Shown in pieces: positions 1 through 8,852 of a stretch of 11,651 nt of DNA. The position numbers and the translations under genes are program-made. The stretch comes from Monoraphidium neglectum. Its lineage: Eukaryota > Chlorophyta > Chlorophyceae > Sphaeropleales > Selenastraceae. The notes below the pieces were generated by a model. It ran no database searches. It worked only from the letters and a program-made list of their open reading frames with translations, and was not told the DNA's origin. Position 1 is the first letter of the stretch. Each line of letters begins with the position of its first letter. The stretch spans positions 5,734 through 17,384 of the forward strand of contig NW_014012872.1 of NCBI RefSeq assembly GCF_000611645.1, read 5' to 3'.

Positions 1-248
1 GGGGGGGGGGGGGGGAGTGGGCAAGAGAGAGGGGGACATCGCGTCGCTTCGTCATGATGGAGGCTGCGGATGAGGCAGCGGTGCGCCGTTGCCTGGCTGC
101 GCAGGAGGCCGCCCACCACAAGCAGGCTCCCCAGGTGCGCGCCCCTCATGGGCCCTGGGCCAAGCAAAGGACGCCCTATTTGCCTCGTATCGCGCGCGCA
201 TTAATTCATGTTCAGTGCTGCCAAAGCGACCGCTGGGCCAGCGCTCAC
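1..248 (-). other. Intron 2 (partial) of the ABA4-like gene
   Basis: This non-coding stretch is read as the second intron of the minus-strand ABA4-like gene. Its donor on the minus strand is GTGAGC, starting at 248. It runs off the left edge without an acceptor. The last bases before the edge are a pyrimidine-rich stretch ending in 15 C on the minus strand (15 G at 1-15 as printed), which is what precedes the acceptors of other introns here, so exon 3 probably starts just outside the window. The open frames across 52-254 show no family resemblance and were not called. Confidence 0.6.
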
Positions 249-932
249 CCTTGAATCCCTCTGCCAGGCTGCCCGGCATCATCAGCTGCAGCGTGTCGGC
301 CTGCCACGACGCGGCCAGGGCCACGCCGTAGGCCAGGGCCAGTAGCGCGTACGGCTTGTTGGAGCGCGACACGCGGCGCGTCAGCGTGGAGGTCGGCGCC
401 ACGGCCATCTGGCCGGGGGGCGTGCGCGTGGGTGTCGCGCACAGGATGGTTGCTTGGAGCAGTGATTGGGAATCGGAACGGGTTTCTGCATAGACAGTGG
501 CGTGGTGCATCGCAGCGCCTCTTTATGAATTCATAAGCCAGCACAAAGATTGCGATTGGGCCTGATACAAGCCCCGAGGCTCACCAGCAGCGCCACTGCC
601 CCCACCGTCACGACCGCGACAGCCACCGCCACGGGCACCAGGGGCGCCACCGCCTGCTGCAGCCCGGGAAATGAGGCGGTCGATGCCGACACAACAGCTG
701 CCGCCACGGCCTTTTTGGCGGCGGAGACGCGGACGGCGGTCCGACGTTGCGGGTGCTGCTGCTGCGGCGACACTGCAGCCTTGGCGAGCTGGCAGCAGGA
801 CTGCTGCCCAGGGCGCTGTAGCCGAGCGACACGAGCGGCAGCGCGCGTGCCATGCTGCACTGCGGCCGGGGTCGGCCGGAAGGCTGTTCTAGGTGCCGTA
901 GACGTCCTTTGAGAGGCGAGTTGAGCAGCCAT
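249..932 (-). CDS. ABA4: ABA4-like (DUF4281) plastid membrane protein, N-terminal part
   Basis: Two exons are visible, 932-585 and 408-249, joined across a 176-nt GT-AG intron (584-409) in phase 0; the gene continues off the left edge. The joined product is 169 residues plus one base. Residues 1 to about 70 are rich in Ala, Arg, Ser and Gln with almost no acidic residues, as in a chloroplast transit peptide. Residues about 90-116 form a hydrophobic helix. Exon 2 begins MAVAP, then TLTRR, then a second hydrophobic segment and the motif SWQADTLQLM (residues 150-159). From memory, plant ABA4 proteins have a helix, a MVVAP-type motif, a charged loop, a helix and SWTPDTL-like in the same order. 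ABA4 is a plastid-envelope or thylakoid protein needed for neoxanthin formation from violaxanthin. The conserved third part (SAWIHLL region) lies outside the window, so the call rests on about half the domain. The ATG at 932 opens the transit-peptide frame and has a good context (ACAATGGC). Confidence 0.68.
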
Positions 933-1298
933 TGTATCACCGGTGCGGCTTTCGGCACCTCAGGTGGGATAAGCAACTATGCGAAAGCCTCGGATCCTGA
1001 AGCCGGGGTGAGACGCTCTGCACTTAGTTATCGGCGGTAATCCAATCCACGTAGCCAAGCACGAAGGTCACCCGGTGCACCAGTGGATTTCAAGAGCCGC
1101 GAACGCTGATATCGAATGAGGACACGGGGATTTCATGAACTACAAAAACAAAATAGTCCCCTAGAAATTGCGCATCGTGGGAGGCCAGCTGGCACAACAC
1201 CGCCCAGTACTGCACGGTTCGCAGCGGCAGCAGCAGCGGAGCGCGAACGCAGGCGTCAGCAACTGTGACTGCTGCAGCGGCACCGACACTCGTACGCC
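933..1298. promoter_or_regulatory. Divergent intergenic region between the ABA4-like gene and the flavoprotein gene
   Basis: These 366 bp separate two start codons pointing away from each other, so both 5' UTRs and promoters must fit here unless one overlaps the other gene. I see no convincing TATA box. Short upstream open frames precede the flavoprotein start: an ATG at 1135 opens a 9-codon frame ending at TAG 1162-1164, and an ATG at 1116 opens a frame of about 50 codons ending at the TGA near 1268. Whether they are transcribed depends on the unknown transcription start. Confidence 0.6.
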
Positions 1299-2744
1299 AT
1301 GCGAGGGCTGCTTGCATCGCGCCTAGGGCCCACGATTCGCCCGAGTATACGGAGCGGCGGCGCCCGTGGCTGCTCGGCAGGCGCACGGCCGGCGGCGGCA
1401 CCTGCGCACGACACTCGCGGACGGGTCCCGCGCGGCGGCGGCAGCGACGGCACCAGCACCGGCGCTCGGCAGGCTCAGCCTGGGGCGGCGGAGGACGTTG
1501 TTGTGGTGGGTGCGGGGGCGGCAGGCCTCACGGCGGCCTACTTTGCAGCTCAAGCCGGCGCACAGGTGGGGCTCAGGGTCAGCCCCGCCCGGTACCGGTG
1601 GCCCCTTTGGCGTGCGGCGTGCTTTGCACTCTTGCCCCGACCGTTCTTGGCACCGTTGAGACGGGTGGGGTGCCTACAGCGGTGCCTGTTCAGGACCCCC
1701 CCCCCCCTGGGCATCTTCCCACACCTTATTACACACCCCTCCACCCAGGTGCTGGTGCTGGAGCGCACCCGGGAGGCCGGCAAGAAGATACTCATGAGCG
1801 GGGGCAGCAGATGGTGCGCGCATGGCTTTGCACGGACGTGCGCGTGCGTACATGCACATCTGTGTCAAGGTTTTTGAGTGTGTGTGTGGGGGGGGAGGGG
1901 AGGTGAGGGTGGGGGGGTGGGGGGGGATCCAGCGGCTGGGGCGGATGAGGGGGCGATGTTGATCAAGGGCTGCTAAACGCGCCAAGGTGTTGCAGAGGGG
2001 GGGGCCGATGGCGCGACTCCCGCGGGAGGGGGTACGTGACTGGGGGTTGTCATCGGCAAGGAGCCACCGGCGCCTGCACAGCCAGGAGCAGGGCGAGGAG
2101 GAGGGGGGCAGAGGGACGGCCGGTGTTGCGCTGGTGTGGGTGATGGTGGTTTGAGTGCGGCAGGCAGGTGGAGGGGCGAAATGAGCTGGCGCAGCCTCCT
2201 GCTGGAGCAGGCCGCAGGGAGAGGCCCAAGTGTGGTGGGGGCCGTGACGCGCCCCCGCCCCTGTGCGGAGGACGCTTGCGCGGTTGAGTCGCTGGCTGCC
2301 AACTTGCCGCGAGGCCCGTCACACCAGATCCTCCAGCCGCCCAAAGTACCACATCGTTGACCTGCGACGCCGCTTGCGCACCCTCACCTCCCCCCGCCCC
2401 TCGTCACCCCCTCCCTCCCCCAAAGCAACATCCTGCCGCTGGTGGCTGACCTGGACACCGACTTCTTCACAGAGTCGTCGCGCAGCGCACTGAGGGCCGC
2501 CTTCGCCACCTGGACGCTGGAGGGCGCCAAGGAGTGGTGCGGACACGAGGGGGGGAGGGGGGAAGCTCCGGAAGTGCAGGGCTTGCCTTGGTGGCTGGGC
2601 GTCCTGCCAACTCCTGGGCCTGGTGCGGGGGCTCGTGCATATACCCTCGTGCCGAGGAAGTATTCAGGCCTCCTGCGCATGCGGCGGTATCGCCCGGTTG
2701 CCTGCCTGTTGCAGTGGGCCTGCGCCCACATGAAGCACACGTGC

Positions 2745-2813
<69 letters not shown>

Positions 2814-5217
2814 CACAACAAGGCTTGAGGATGACATTGGTCTGGCCCTGGAGCTGGAGGAGGCCAACGCAAAGTGGTTCCCCGTGAGAGGGGGGGGGAG
2901 GGGCGGCTGCTGCGGCACGTCACTTTCTGCTCTGGGGCGGGGCGAAGGGTTGGGTTGGATTGGTGGAACACGGGGCGGAGATGAGGTGTCTTGTCCTGTC
3001 CAGTAGCGCATCGCAACAGACTATCCAATGGAATTCCCAGGAGCCCACCATCCCATCTATGCCCCCGTGCACCCTCCCCCTTGCTCCCTGAACCCCTTTG
3101 ATCCGCCACACCTGCCCTCCCACCCAAAGGCCTCCAACTCTTCCCGTGACGTGAGGGACGCCCTGGTGGCGGCCTGCAGGCGGGCAGGGGTCCAGTTCAG
3201 GTGCGCCCCCACACCAAGGCCCGCAGGACTCCGGGACGGCCGCGTGCAAGGCCCGTGCGCCGGGCGCGCAGTGTGGACAACCTTTGCCTCCCAACTGTCG
3301 GTCGCGGTCCTCGGTGGACTTTCATACTTGCAAGGCCACAGCACTGCACATGCCCTGTTGATGGTGCAGGGCCGCATTATGCTGGGGATGTTGCTGCCTC
3401 CAAACTTGTTGGAATTCGCCCCTGCATCGCTCCTCGACGCACCCCCTCTTCCCTCTCACCGCCCCCCCCCCCCAACGCTCCGGAAAAGGTACGACTCGAG
3501 CCTTGAGGGCCTGGAACAGTGCAGCAGCAGTAAAAGCAGCCGCAGCAGTAGCAGCGATGATGTCGGCGACAATGACGGCAGAAACGGGGACAGCAGCAGC
3601 AACAGCAGCAGTCGCAATAGCAGTAGCAGCGGGACTGAGGTGGGTGCAGCAGGGGATGCAGGCCAGATCGAAATCGGGGGCAGCAGAGGTGCCAATACTG
3701 GGGGCAAGGGCAAGCGCAAGCGTGTGACGGGCGGCGGCGCGGAGCGCTGCGACTGGGTGTGCCGCCTGGCAGGCGGCACTGGCGTGCGGGCGCGCACCGT
3801 GGTGCTGGCTACTGGGGGCCTGTCCTTCCCTGCTGTTGGGACGGACGGCACTGGTGAGGTCCGCACACTCACGGCGTTGTGCGGCACGCAACGCAGCACA
3901 CTCGTGGTTTGGTACTCCTTGGGCGGCTCAAATTGTGCGCCTGCGAGCCTTCTGCATTTCCTCTGATATGCATGAGCGGATTCCTCCCTGCTTTCAGTTG
4001 CCAGTGGCCCTGCCTTCCCCCCGCCAACTGCAGACCACATCCGCGCCAGCGCCTCCCTTCCCCCCTGGGGCTTGGCCGCCACAGCCCTTTCCTTCCCCCT
4101 CGCCCCAACACCCATCTCAAACACAGATGACCGCACCCACTCCTGCCCTCCTCCCCCCAGGCCACCGCATCGTCGCGAAGCTGGGCCACTCGCTGGCGCA
4201 GCCCTACGCGGCCCTCACGCCCCTCCTGGGCCGCCACCCCGGGGGGGAGCAGCTGGCCGGCCTCACGCTGCCCTCTGTCAAGCTGTCAGCACACCGCGCC
4301 GCCCCGGCCCCCGCCGCCGATGACGCGAGCGGCGCATCAGGAAGCGGCGAAGGCGGCGGCCCGGGGGGCGGCAAGAAAGCCAAGGGCAAGGGGGGCAACA
4401 AGGGCGGCGGCGGCGGCGCGTCCGTGGCTGTGGCGCAGCGGGGCGGGTTCCTGTTCACGCACAAGGGTTACTCTGGGCCTGCGGTGCTGGACCTGAGCCA
4501 CAGGGCTGTGGTGGCGCTGGAGAGGGGGGAGACGCCGCCAGGTGGGCGCAGCTGGGTGAATGACGTGGAGCAAACGCTGTCTGCTGAGGGGTTTGATGGG
4601 GCAGTGTGTTTGTGTAGCTGCCCTGCAGGCCCAGTGCAACCGCCTAGACACAAAAGGAGACGGTCCACAGCAATTGAGTTGCTTCCTTCTTTCCCCCACA
4701 GTGAGCCTCTTGGCTGAAGCTTTTGACACCATTCAAGCCCCGGCCCACTCCCCCTGGGGTCCCGCCCCCCGCACACACCACCTTGGCCTAACCCCACACC
4801 AGTCATCCGTGCCAACTGGACGGGTGACGCCCCCGAGGACTGGGACGCCCGCCTGCGCCAGGGGGGGCCGGCCCTGGTGGCCACCCTGCTGCAGCGGGGC
4901 GGGCTCAAGGAGCGCCTGGCCCTGGCACTCTGCAGCGCACTGGGCATCACGGGGCGCACGGCGGCACAGGTGGGGGGTTGCTGGTGAGGAGGGCGCCTCC
5001 CGCTGCGTCGCAGTTTGGGGCCCACGATGTGTGCGCCCTCAGCAGCATGGCCAGCCGTCGGGTTGATCATCTACCAGCTGCTGCCCAAAACCCTGCCCCT
5101 CCCGACGCCACTCTCTATCTCAGCAACAACCTGCCACGCACGTGCGCGCACATACACACGCAAACACACGCACACACGCACACATGCACACAAACACACA
5201 CAAATATACACACACAA

Positions 5218-5263
<46 letters not shown>

Positions 5264-5418
5264 ACACACGCCCAGCTGCGCAAGGAGGAGCGTGCCGCGC
5301 TGGTGTCGGCCCTCACGGCCTACCCCCTGGACCTCACGGGGCACGAGGGCTACAAGAAGGCCGAGGTGGGGCCCTGGGGGCACGGCACACTGCATTTAGG
5401 GACAGCATGCCACGCGCG

Positions 5419-5471
<53 letters not shown>

Positions 5472-6167
5472 ACACGCACGCACGCGCGCGCGCGCACGCA
5501 CGCTTGCGTACACGCACGCACGCGCACGCGCGCGCGCGAACGGGGTGATGAAGGGACGTGACTCGGGAGACAATGAATTGTTGGGGGTGGAGAACTGCTG
5601 ATCTGGCTCGGGTGCTGCCGCGCTGTCGCTTCCCTTGGCAGGTCACCGGCGGCGGGGTGCCCCTCAACCAGATCAACTGCCGCACGGGGGAGAGCACGGT
5701 GAGAGGGGCGGGGCAACGGCTCACGCATATGGTGGTGGTCGTGAGGGGCCCGGCAGAGCTGGGCCCTGGCAGCAGTGTCTGTGCAACACCACAATAATGC
5801 GACGCATCACCCTGTGCCGGCCAGAGTGTGAACCATGCTGGACCCCCACCGTTGAGTGGTGCTGTGTCGCTCCGTGCTTTACTCGTCTACCACTGCCCGA
5901 AAACGCAACCCTCTCCCCGCACATCTGGCTGGCGTCATACCCCCCTTCCCCACAACCCCACATCGCTGCCCCCCCCCCAAGGTGCTGCCGGGCCTCTTTT
6001 TGTGTGGTGAGATCGTCGACGTCTTCGGCCGCATCGGGGGGTTCAACTTCCTGTGGGCATGGATATCCGGCCGCGCTGCGGGGCTGGGGGCCGCGGCGGC
6101 GGCCGCCGAAGCAGCTGCCGTGACGGGGGCGGCGGCGGAGAGGTTGCCGGTGCGAGGCGAGCCGTAA
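1299..6167 (+). CDS. FAD-binding oxidoreductase of the HI0933/YhiN-like family, 11 exons, probably plastid-targeted
   Basis: Exons: 1299-1565, 1749-1813, 2426-2536, 2823-2883, 3130-3200, 3489-3853, 4161-4541, 4803-4969, 5276-5365, 5642-5698, 5982-6167. All junctions are GT-AG and keep phase, giving 606 residues and a TAA stop. Residues 1-65 are rich in Arg, Gly, Ala and Ser and plausibly an organelle-targeting peptide. The Rossmann FAD motif GAGAAG is at 71-76, with the ribose-binding Glu at 94. [12 protein letters not shown] (101-112) is a family signature, with Cys111 split across a splice site. [37 protein letters not shown] (299-314), [17 protein letters not shown] (410-426), [11 protein letters not shown] and the C-terminal GEIVD...GGFNF (554-568) follow in family order. 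Bacterial members are about 400 residues; the excess is the N-terminus plus low-complexity inserts at about 203-278 (Ser/Asn/Asp-rich, ending in KGKRKR) and 356-404 (Gly/Lys/Ala-rich). The substrate is not established for this family, and plants have a homologue. The start is the first ATG in frame with the FAD motif. Confidence 0.9.
1566..1748 (+). other. Intron 1 of the flavoprotein gene
   Basis: A 183-nt phase-0 intron with GTGGGG donor and CACCCAG acceptor. It splits the FAD-binding unit between the GxGxxG helix and the strand carrying Glu94. It contains 12 C at 1696-1707. Reading through it destroys the family alignment; removing it restores the AQVLVLE strand. Confidence 0.88.
1814..2425 (+). 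other. Intron 2 of the flavoprotein gene, long, G-rich at the 5' side
   Basis: A 612-nt phase-2 intron, about twice the length of the others, splitting codon Cys111 of the SGGSRCN signature. Its 5' part is very G-rich (1888-1926) and its 3' part C-rich (about 2385-2420). No family residues are missing between its flanks, so the open frames inside (for example at 2136-2360) are not taken as exons. Confidence 0.85.
1881..1926 (+). repeat. GT run followed by clustered G-tracts (potential G-quadruplex)
   Basis: After a short GT run come G-tracts at 1888-1895, 1897-1900, 1907-1909, 1911-1917 and 1919-1926, with intervening loops of 1 to 6 nt. That meets the usual G3+N1-7 pattern on the sense strand of intron 2. 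Confidence 0.75.
2745..2812. repeat. (CA)n microsatellite at the 3' end of flavoprotein intron 3
   Basis: About 68 bp of CA dinucleotides with two small interruptions (CAAA near 2771 and CG near 2783). It ends 10 nt before the exon at 2823. Intron 3 itself is 2537-2822. Confidence 0.95.
3520..3640 (+). repeat. Imperfect AGC/AGT/AAC trinucleotide repeat encoding a Ser/Asn-rich insert
   Basis: This part of exon 6 is dominated by AGC and AGT codons mixed with AAC, GAC and GGC. It encodes the Ser/Asn/Asp-rich start of the first low-complexity insert of the flavoprotein. It lies inside the frame that joins RYDSSLEG to CDWVCRL, so it is coding rather than an unrecognised intron as far as the frame shows. 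Confidence 0.8.
5137..5270. repeat. (CA)n-rich microsatellite at the 3' end of flavoprotein intron 8
   Basis: An imperfect CA tract (with CG, CAT, CAAA and CAAATA interruptions before about 5220, nearly pure CA after) that ends directly at the CCCAG acceptor, 5271-5275. Intron 8 is 4970-5275, so the repeat takes up the place of the polypyrimidine tract. Confidence 0.93.
5411..5536. repeat. (CA)n/(CG)n alternating purine-pyrimidine block in flavoprotein intron 9
   Basis: Strict pyrimidine-purine alternation runs through 5411-5503 and again 5505-5536, made of CA and CG dinucleotides. It lies inside intron 9 (5366-5641), about 45 nt after the donor and about 105 nt before the acceptor. Long alternating CG/CA tracts are the classical Z-DNA-prone sequence. 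Confidence 0.92.
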
Positions 6168-6770
6168 CCTTCGCTGCCATCCCGGATGACTCGGTGACAC
6201 TCCGGTCCGTGCACTTATACGTAATAATGAATTATGCTCGTACGGACTGTGGCTAACATGGGCTGAGGCTGGATCCTGGATTTCCTTGTTGCAGCCGCTG
6301 AACATTTGTCAGGTCTCACATCTGCACTTCTTGACAGCATTTGAGTACGTGAGCAAGTGCCAGTGTGCGCATCAGGTTGCGTGAGCACTGCCACGCTTGA
6401 ACGTACGGCGCGTACACAAACACAACAACACAGCTACTGCAGCACAGCACAAAGGAAATATGGTGGACACATTCTGTACGTGCACATGCTTGCTATAGAT
6501 TGCAAAGGTGGGCTGCTCAATAAGGAGCGCGCAACAAGCAAGCAGCTGTACGGCAGACATCAAACCAAGCCTATAAATGCGCACTTTGCCGCCGCTACAG
6601 TCAAAGTTACCCCCTTGATGTTGACTGCGAGTTCCGCGGCCTTTGCGTCCATGTTGCGAGTGACAAGCCAATTTTACCCGCCAGCTGGCCCAGGACTCGC
6701 CCAGGTGTGCCCCCGCTGGCCGCAGCCTCTGCCGCGCCCCCTACTTGCTGCCACCCCAGCCCGTCACGCA
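6168..6770. other. Convergent 3' flank between the flavoprotein gene and the Cys/His protein gene
   Basis: These 603 bp lie between two stop codons on opposite strands and should hold both 3' UTRs. Composition is more AT-rich than the coding regions. I find no TGTAA on either strand here, the polyadenylation signal known from Chlamydomonas and its relatives. Six GTAC tetramers fall between 6240 and 6551, with a small inverted repeat GTACG-GCG-CGTAC-type at 6403-6415. No gene is supported. Confidence 0.6.
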
Positions 6771-7521
6771 TCACAGGTGGTGCTTGCCCATGGCAGCTGC
6801 CACCAGCTTCTTGCCGTCAGCGGGGAGGCTGCACACGCGGTCCGCCAAGGATGTCTCCACGCGCACAGCCAGGGTTCCAGCCTTGACCTGCGCAAGAAAG
6901 AGTGCGACAGGAGGGGGGGAAGCGCGCACCTGGTAGGCCAGCTGGGGGTCGCTTTTTCGGGCACTCTGGGCTGCGACCCTGCTTGCTTCCACGGAAGCTC
7001 AGCCCAATGCAGGGTGGGCGCCCCAACATCAGACGCCTATTCAAGAACACCGCCATGCAAAGTTCTGGATCAAGCTGCCGCGTCCGCATGTGAGCTCTTA
7101 TCCACTGTTGCTCGCTCTGCGCCCCAGAGAGCGGCAGACCGGCTTGCGCAGGGGCCTGCGGAGCCCACCCGTCAAGACTAGAGTGCCGTGCCGCTGCTGT
7201 CCCACCCCGCACCTGGTACGACCCGCAGGACGACCGCTTGTTGTGGGCCGGACAGGCCGGAACGATGTACCAGCTCAGCTTGAACGCCGCCAGCAGCGGC
7301 GACGGCGCCAGCTTCACGTGGCCCCCGCTCGTGCCGCGCCCCCGGCAGCCGGCCGCGAAGCAGGGCGGGTCGCGCGCGCGGGTCGCGGCGCGGTAGAACT
7401 CGATGAAGGAGCTGTAGCCCCGGGGCTTGGAGGCACCGCCGGTGCCGAGTGTGTTGGTGACGACCTGGCCGGGGCGCAGGGCCTTGACCTTGGGGGCCTT
7501 GCCCACAGCGGCCGCTGGCAT
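6771..7521 (-). CDS. Small Cys/His protein, possible zinc-binding HNH/treble-clef-like domain
   Basis: Two exons, 7521-7213 and 6887-6771, joined in phase 0 across a 325-nt intron (7212-6888; GTGCGG donor, GCGCAG acceptor), giving 141 residues and a TGA stop. Residues 1-30 are basic and Ala/Gly-rich. KPRGYSSFIEFYRAATRAR follows (32-50). Then come Cys54, Cys59, GGHVK with His68, a hydrophobic WYIVPAC ending in Cys90, His93-Asn94 (PAHN), Cys99, and after the splice VKAGTLAVRVE (104-114). The spacing Cys-x4-Cys ... GGHV ... WYIVPxC-x2-HN ... VKxGTxAV resembles small bacterial and protist proteins I remember only in outline as zinc-binding, treble-clef-like domains. The assignment is inference; no nuclease activity can be claimed. 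The joined VKAGT strand supports the splice. The start is the only in-frame ATG; a TTG lies three codons upstream, and the frame upstream shows no ATG before a stop. The function is unknown. Confidence 0.62.
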
Positions 7522-8852
7522 CGCTCGCAAGGCCCCCTGGCCTGGAGCGCCGCGCAGGCGCTCAGGACAAGAGTGAATGCCTGCGCTGGGGCTGGGCTCC
7601 TTGGTTGTCCCTGGGGCGCGCTGCTCCTGCCTCTGATGGGCGCGTTTGTGGCGCCTCGAGGACTGCCTGGCAATGCAGCAGCACGAGCAGCGCCTGCAGC
7701 GGCGTTGGGTACTGACACACCAGCTTTACGATGAATGAAGCAGCTTCTAAAAGTCTAATACGTCAACATATGGAGCTGCGGGAGGCCGTGACAGTCGAGC
7801 TGCGTGTGCACGAAGAACCGCCGAAGAGCCAGTTCGGGGCAAGGCACAAGCAAATCGGGGTACATGCACAATTGATATTGCGGTATGTATTGAGTGGTGA
7901 GGAGAGCTCACGCTTTCAGTCTGCTTTGCCCTTGGCATTTTTGGCATCCAGTAGGCAAATGGCCTTCATGTGCCCGGCATCTGCGGGCAGACTCCTTGTC
8001 GCGATGTCAGGTGCCAGTGAACTGTGGGTCTAAAGCAATACATGCCCATGCCGTCAATCACAGGGCCCACGCCGCAGCTACGGGGTGCAACTCTGTTGGT
8101 GCATGTGACTGATGCTGCACCCGCAGCCATCTGACCTACCACTTGGCTGCTGCGGTGTAACGGATGGGATTGCATTAGTTGTCATACAACCCTGCACTGT
8201 GTACTATATGTGAAGCCTGGGCTTTGTTGTGATACCGGGGGGCTCGCACGAGCAATCGCGACCCATGCGGTTTTGTCAAGCCTGGTGGCCATTGGCGGTT
8301 TCGGATCGTCGTTCACCTGGGCGTGCAGACCGAAGGGTACCACCATCTGCCGGAGTACCGTGCTGCTGGACTCCCATCACCTACAACTCAAATTGAGGAG
8401 CAGTGGCAGACGTTGGACTACAGGACAGCACGACCCGCCCCTCTCGCGCCCTCGCGATTGCATGGGCAGTTCAAATGCGTGCTGGCTCAACTACATAATC
8501 TGGTTCTTCGATCAGCGTACGGTACATTGCCACACGGCCCCAAAACGCCCTTATTCAGGGCCTGTACTCTTCGGTACCGCAGCAAAGAGCGGCCATGTGG
8601 CCTCCGCGCTTCCTAGCTGGCGGCGCATCTCCATCCCGCTGGGGATCACTTCCCTCTGTACGACATGCCATACTGTACAGTGCCGCGTAACAAAACAAAT
8701 TCAGATGATATGGTTGCAACCCAGATATCCTCCCCAGTACGTGTCAATGAGACAACGAAATCGACCTCCAGGGGGCGTATCATCAGATCATTGCGATTCG
8801 GTATTCGGCTGGGGGCGCCAGCCGACTCCGAGGCTGCAATATAGCCCGCATA
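7522..8852. promoter_or_regulatory. Divergent spacer upstream of the Cys/His protein and the secreted protein genes
   Basis: This 1.33 kb separates two outward-facing starts. About 7522-7725 is GC-rich and probably the 5' UTR or promoter of the minus-strand gene. From about 7730 the sequence becomes more AT-rich and resembles intergenic DNA. Ten GTAC tetramers occur between 8201 and 8740. A CTATATG at about 8203 and a CAATATAG at 8837 are weak TATA-like matches, the second probably too close to the ATG at 8853. A plus-strand TGTAA is at 8156-8160, but I see no convincing gene for it to serve. The open frames 7731-8033 and 8210-9013 look like chance. Confidence 0.5.

Noticed and set aside
3028..3488. 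Upstream part of the 312-codon open frame that includes exon 6
   Set aside because: Family order requires KWFP followed by [10 protein letters not shown] (exon 5, another frame) and then RYDSS at 3489; the part before 3489 is intron sequence that happens to be open.
5142..5601. Open frames made of Thr-His or Cys-Val repeats
   Set aside because: They are translations of CA/GT microsatellites inside introns, not proteins.
6357..7181. 274-codon plus-strand open frame
   Set aside because: It runs antisense through both the exon and intron of the Cys/His gene, has no recognisable motif, and long chance frames are common at this GC content.
7314..7718. Ala/Pro/Arg-rich minus-strand frame as a transit peptide for the Cys/His protein
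   Set aside because: It begins with GTG rather than ATG and is in a different frame, with no clear intron to join it to the coding exon.
7731..8033. 100-codon plus-strand open frame with a TGTAA about 120 nt downstream
   Set aside because: TGTAA would fit an algal polyadenylation signal, but the protein shows no domain, and there is no upstream promoter or splice support.
8460..8530. T-loop-like GTTCAAAT suggesting a tRNA
   Set aside because: No matching A-box, acceptor stem or anticodon arm could be built around it on either strand.
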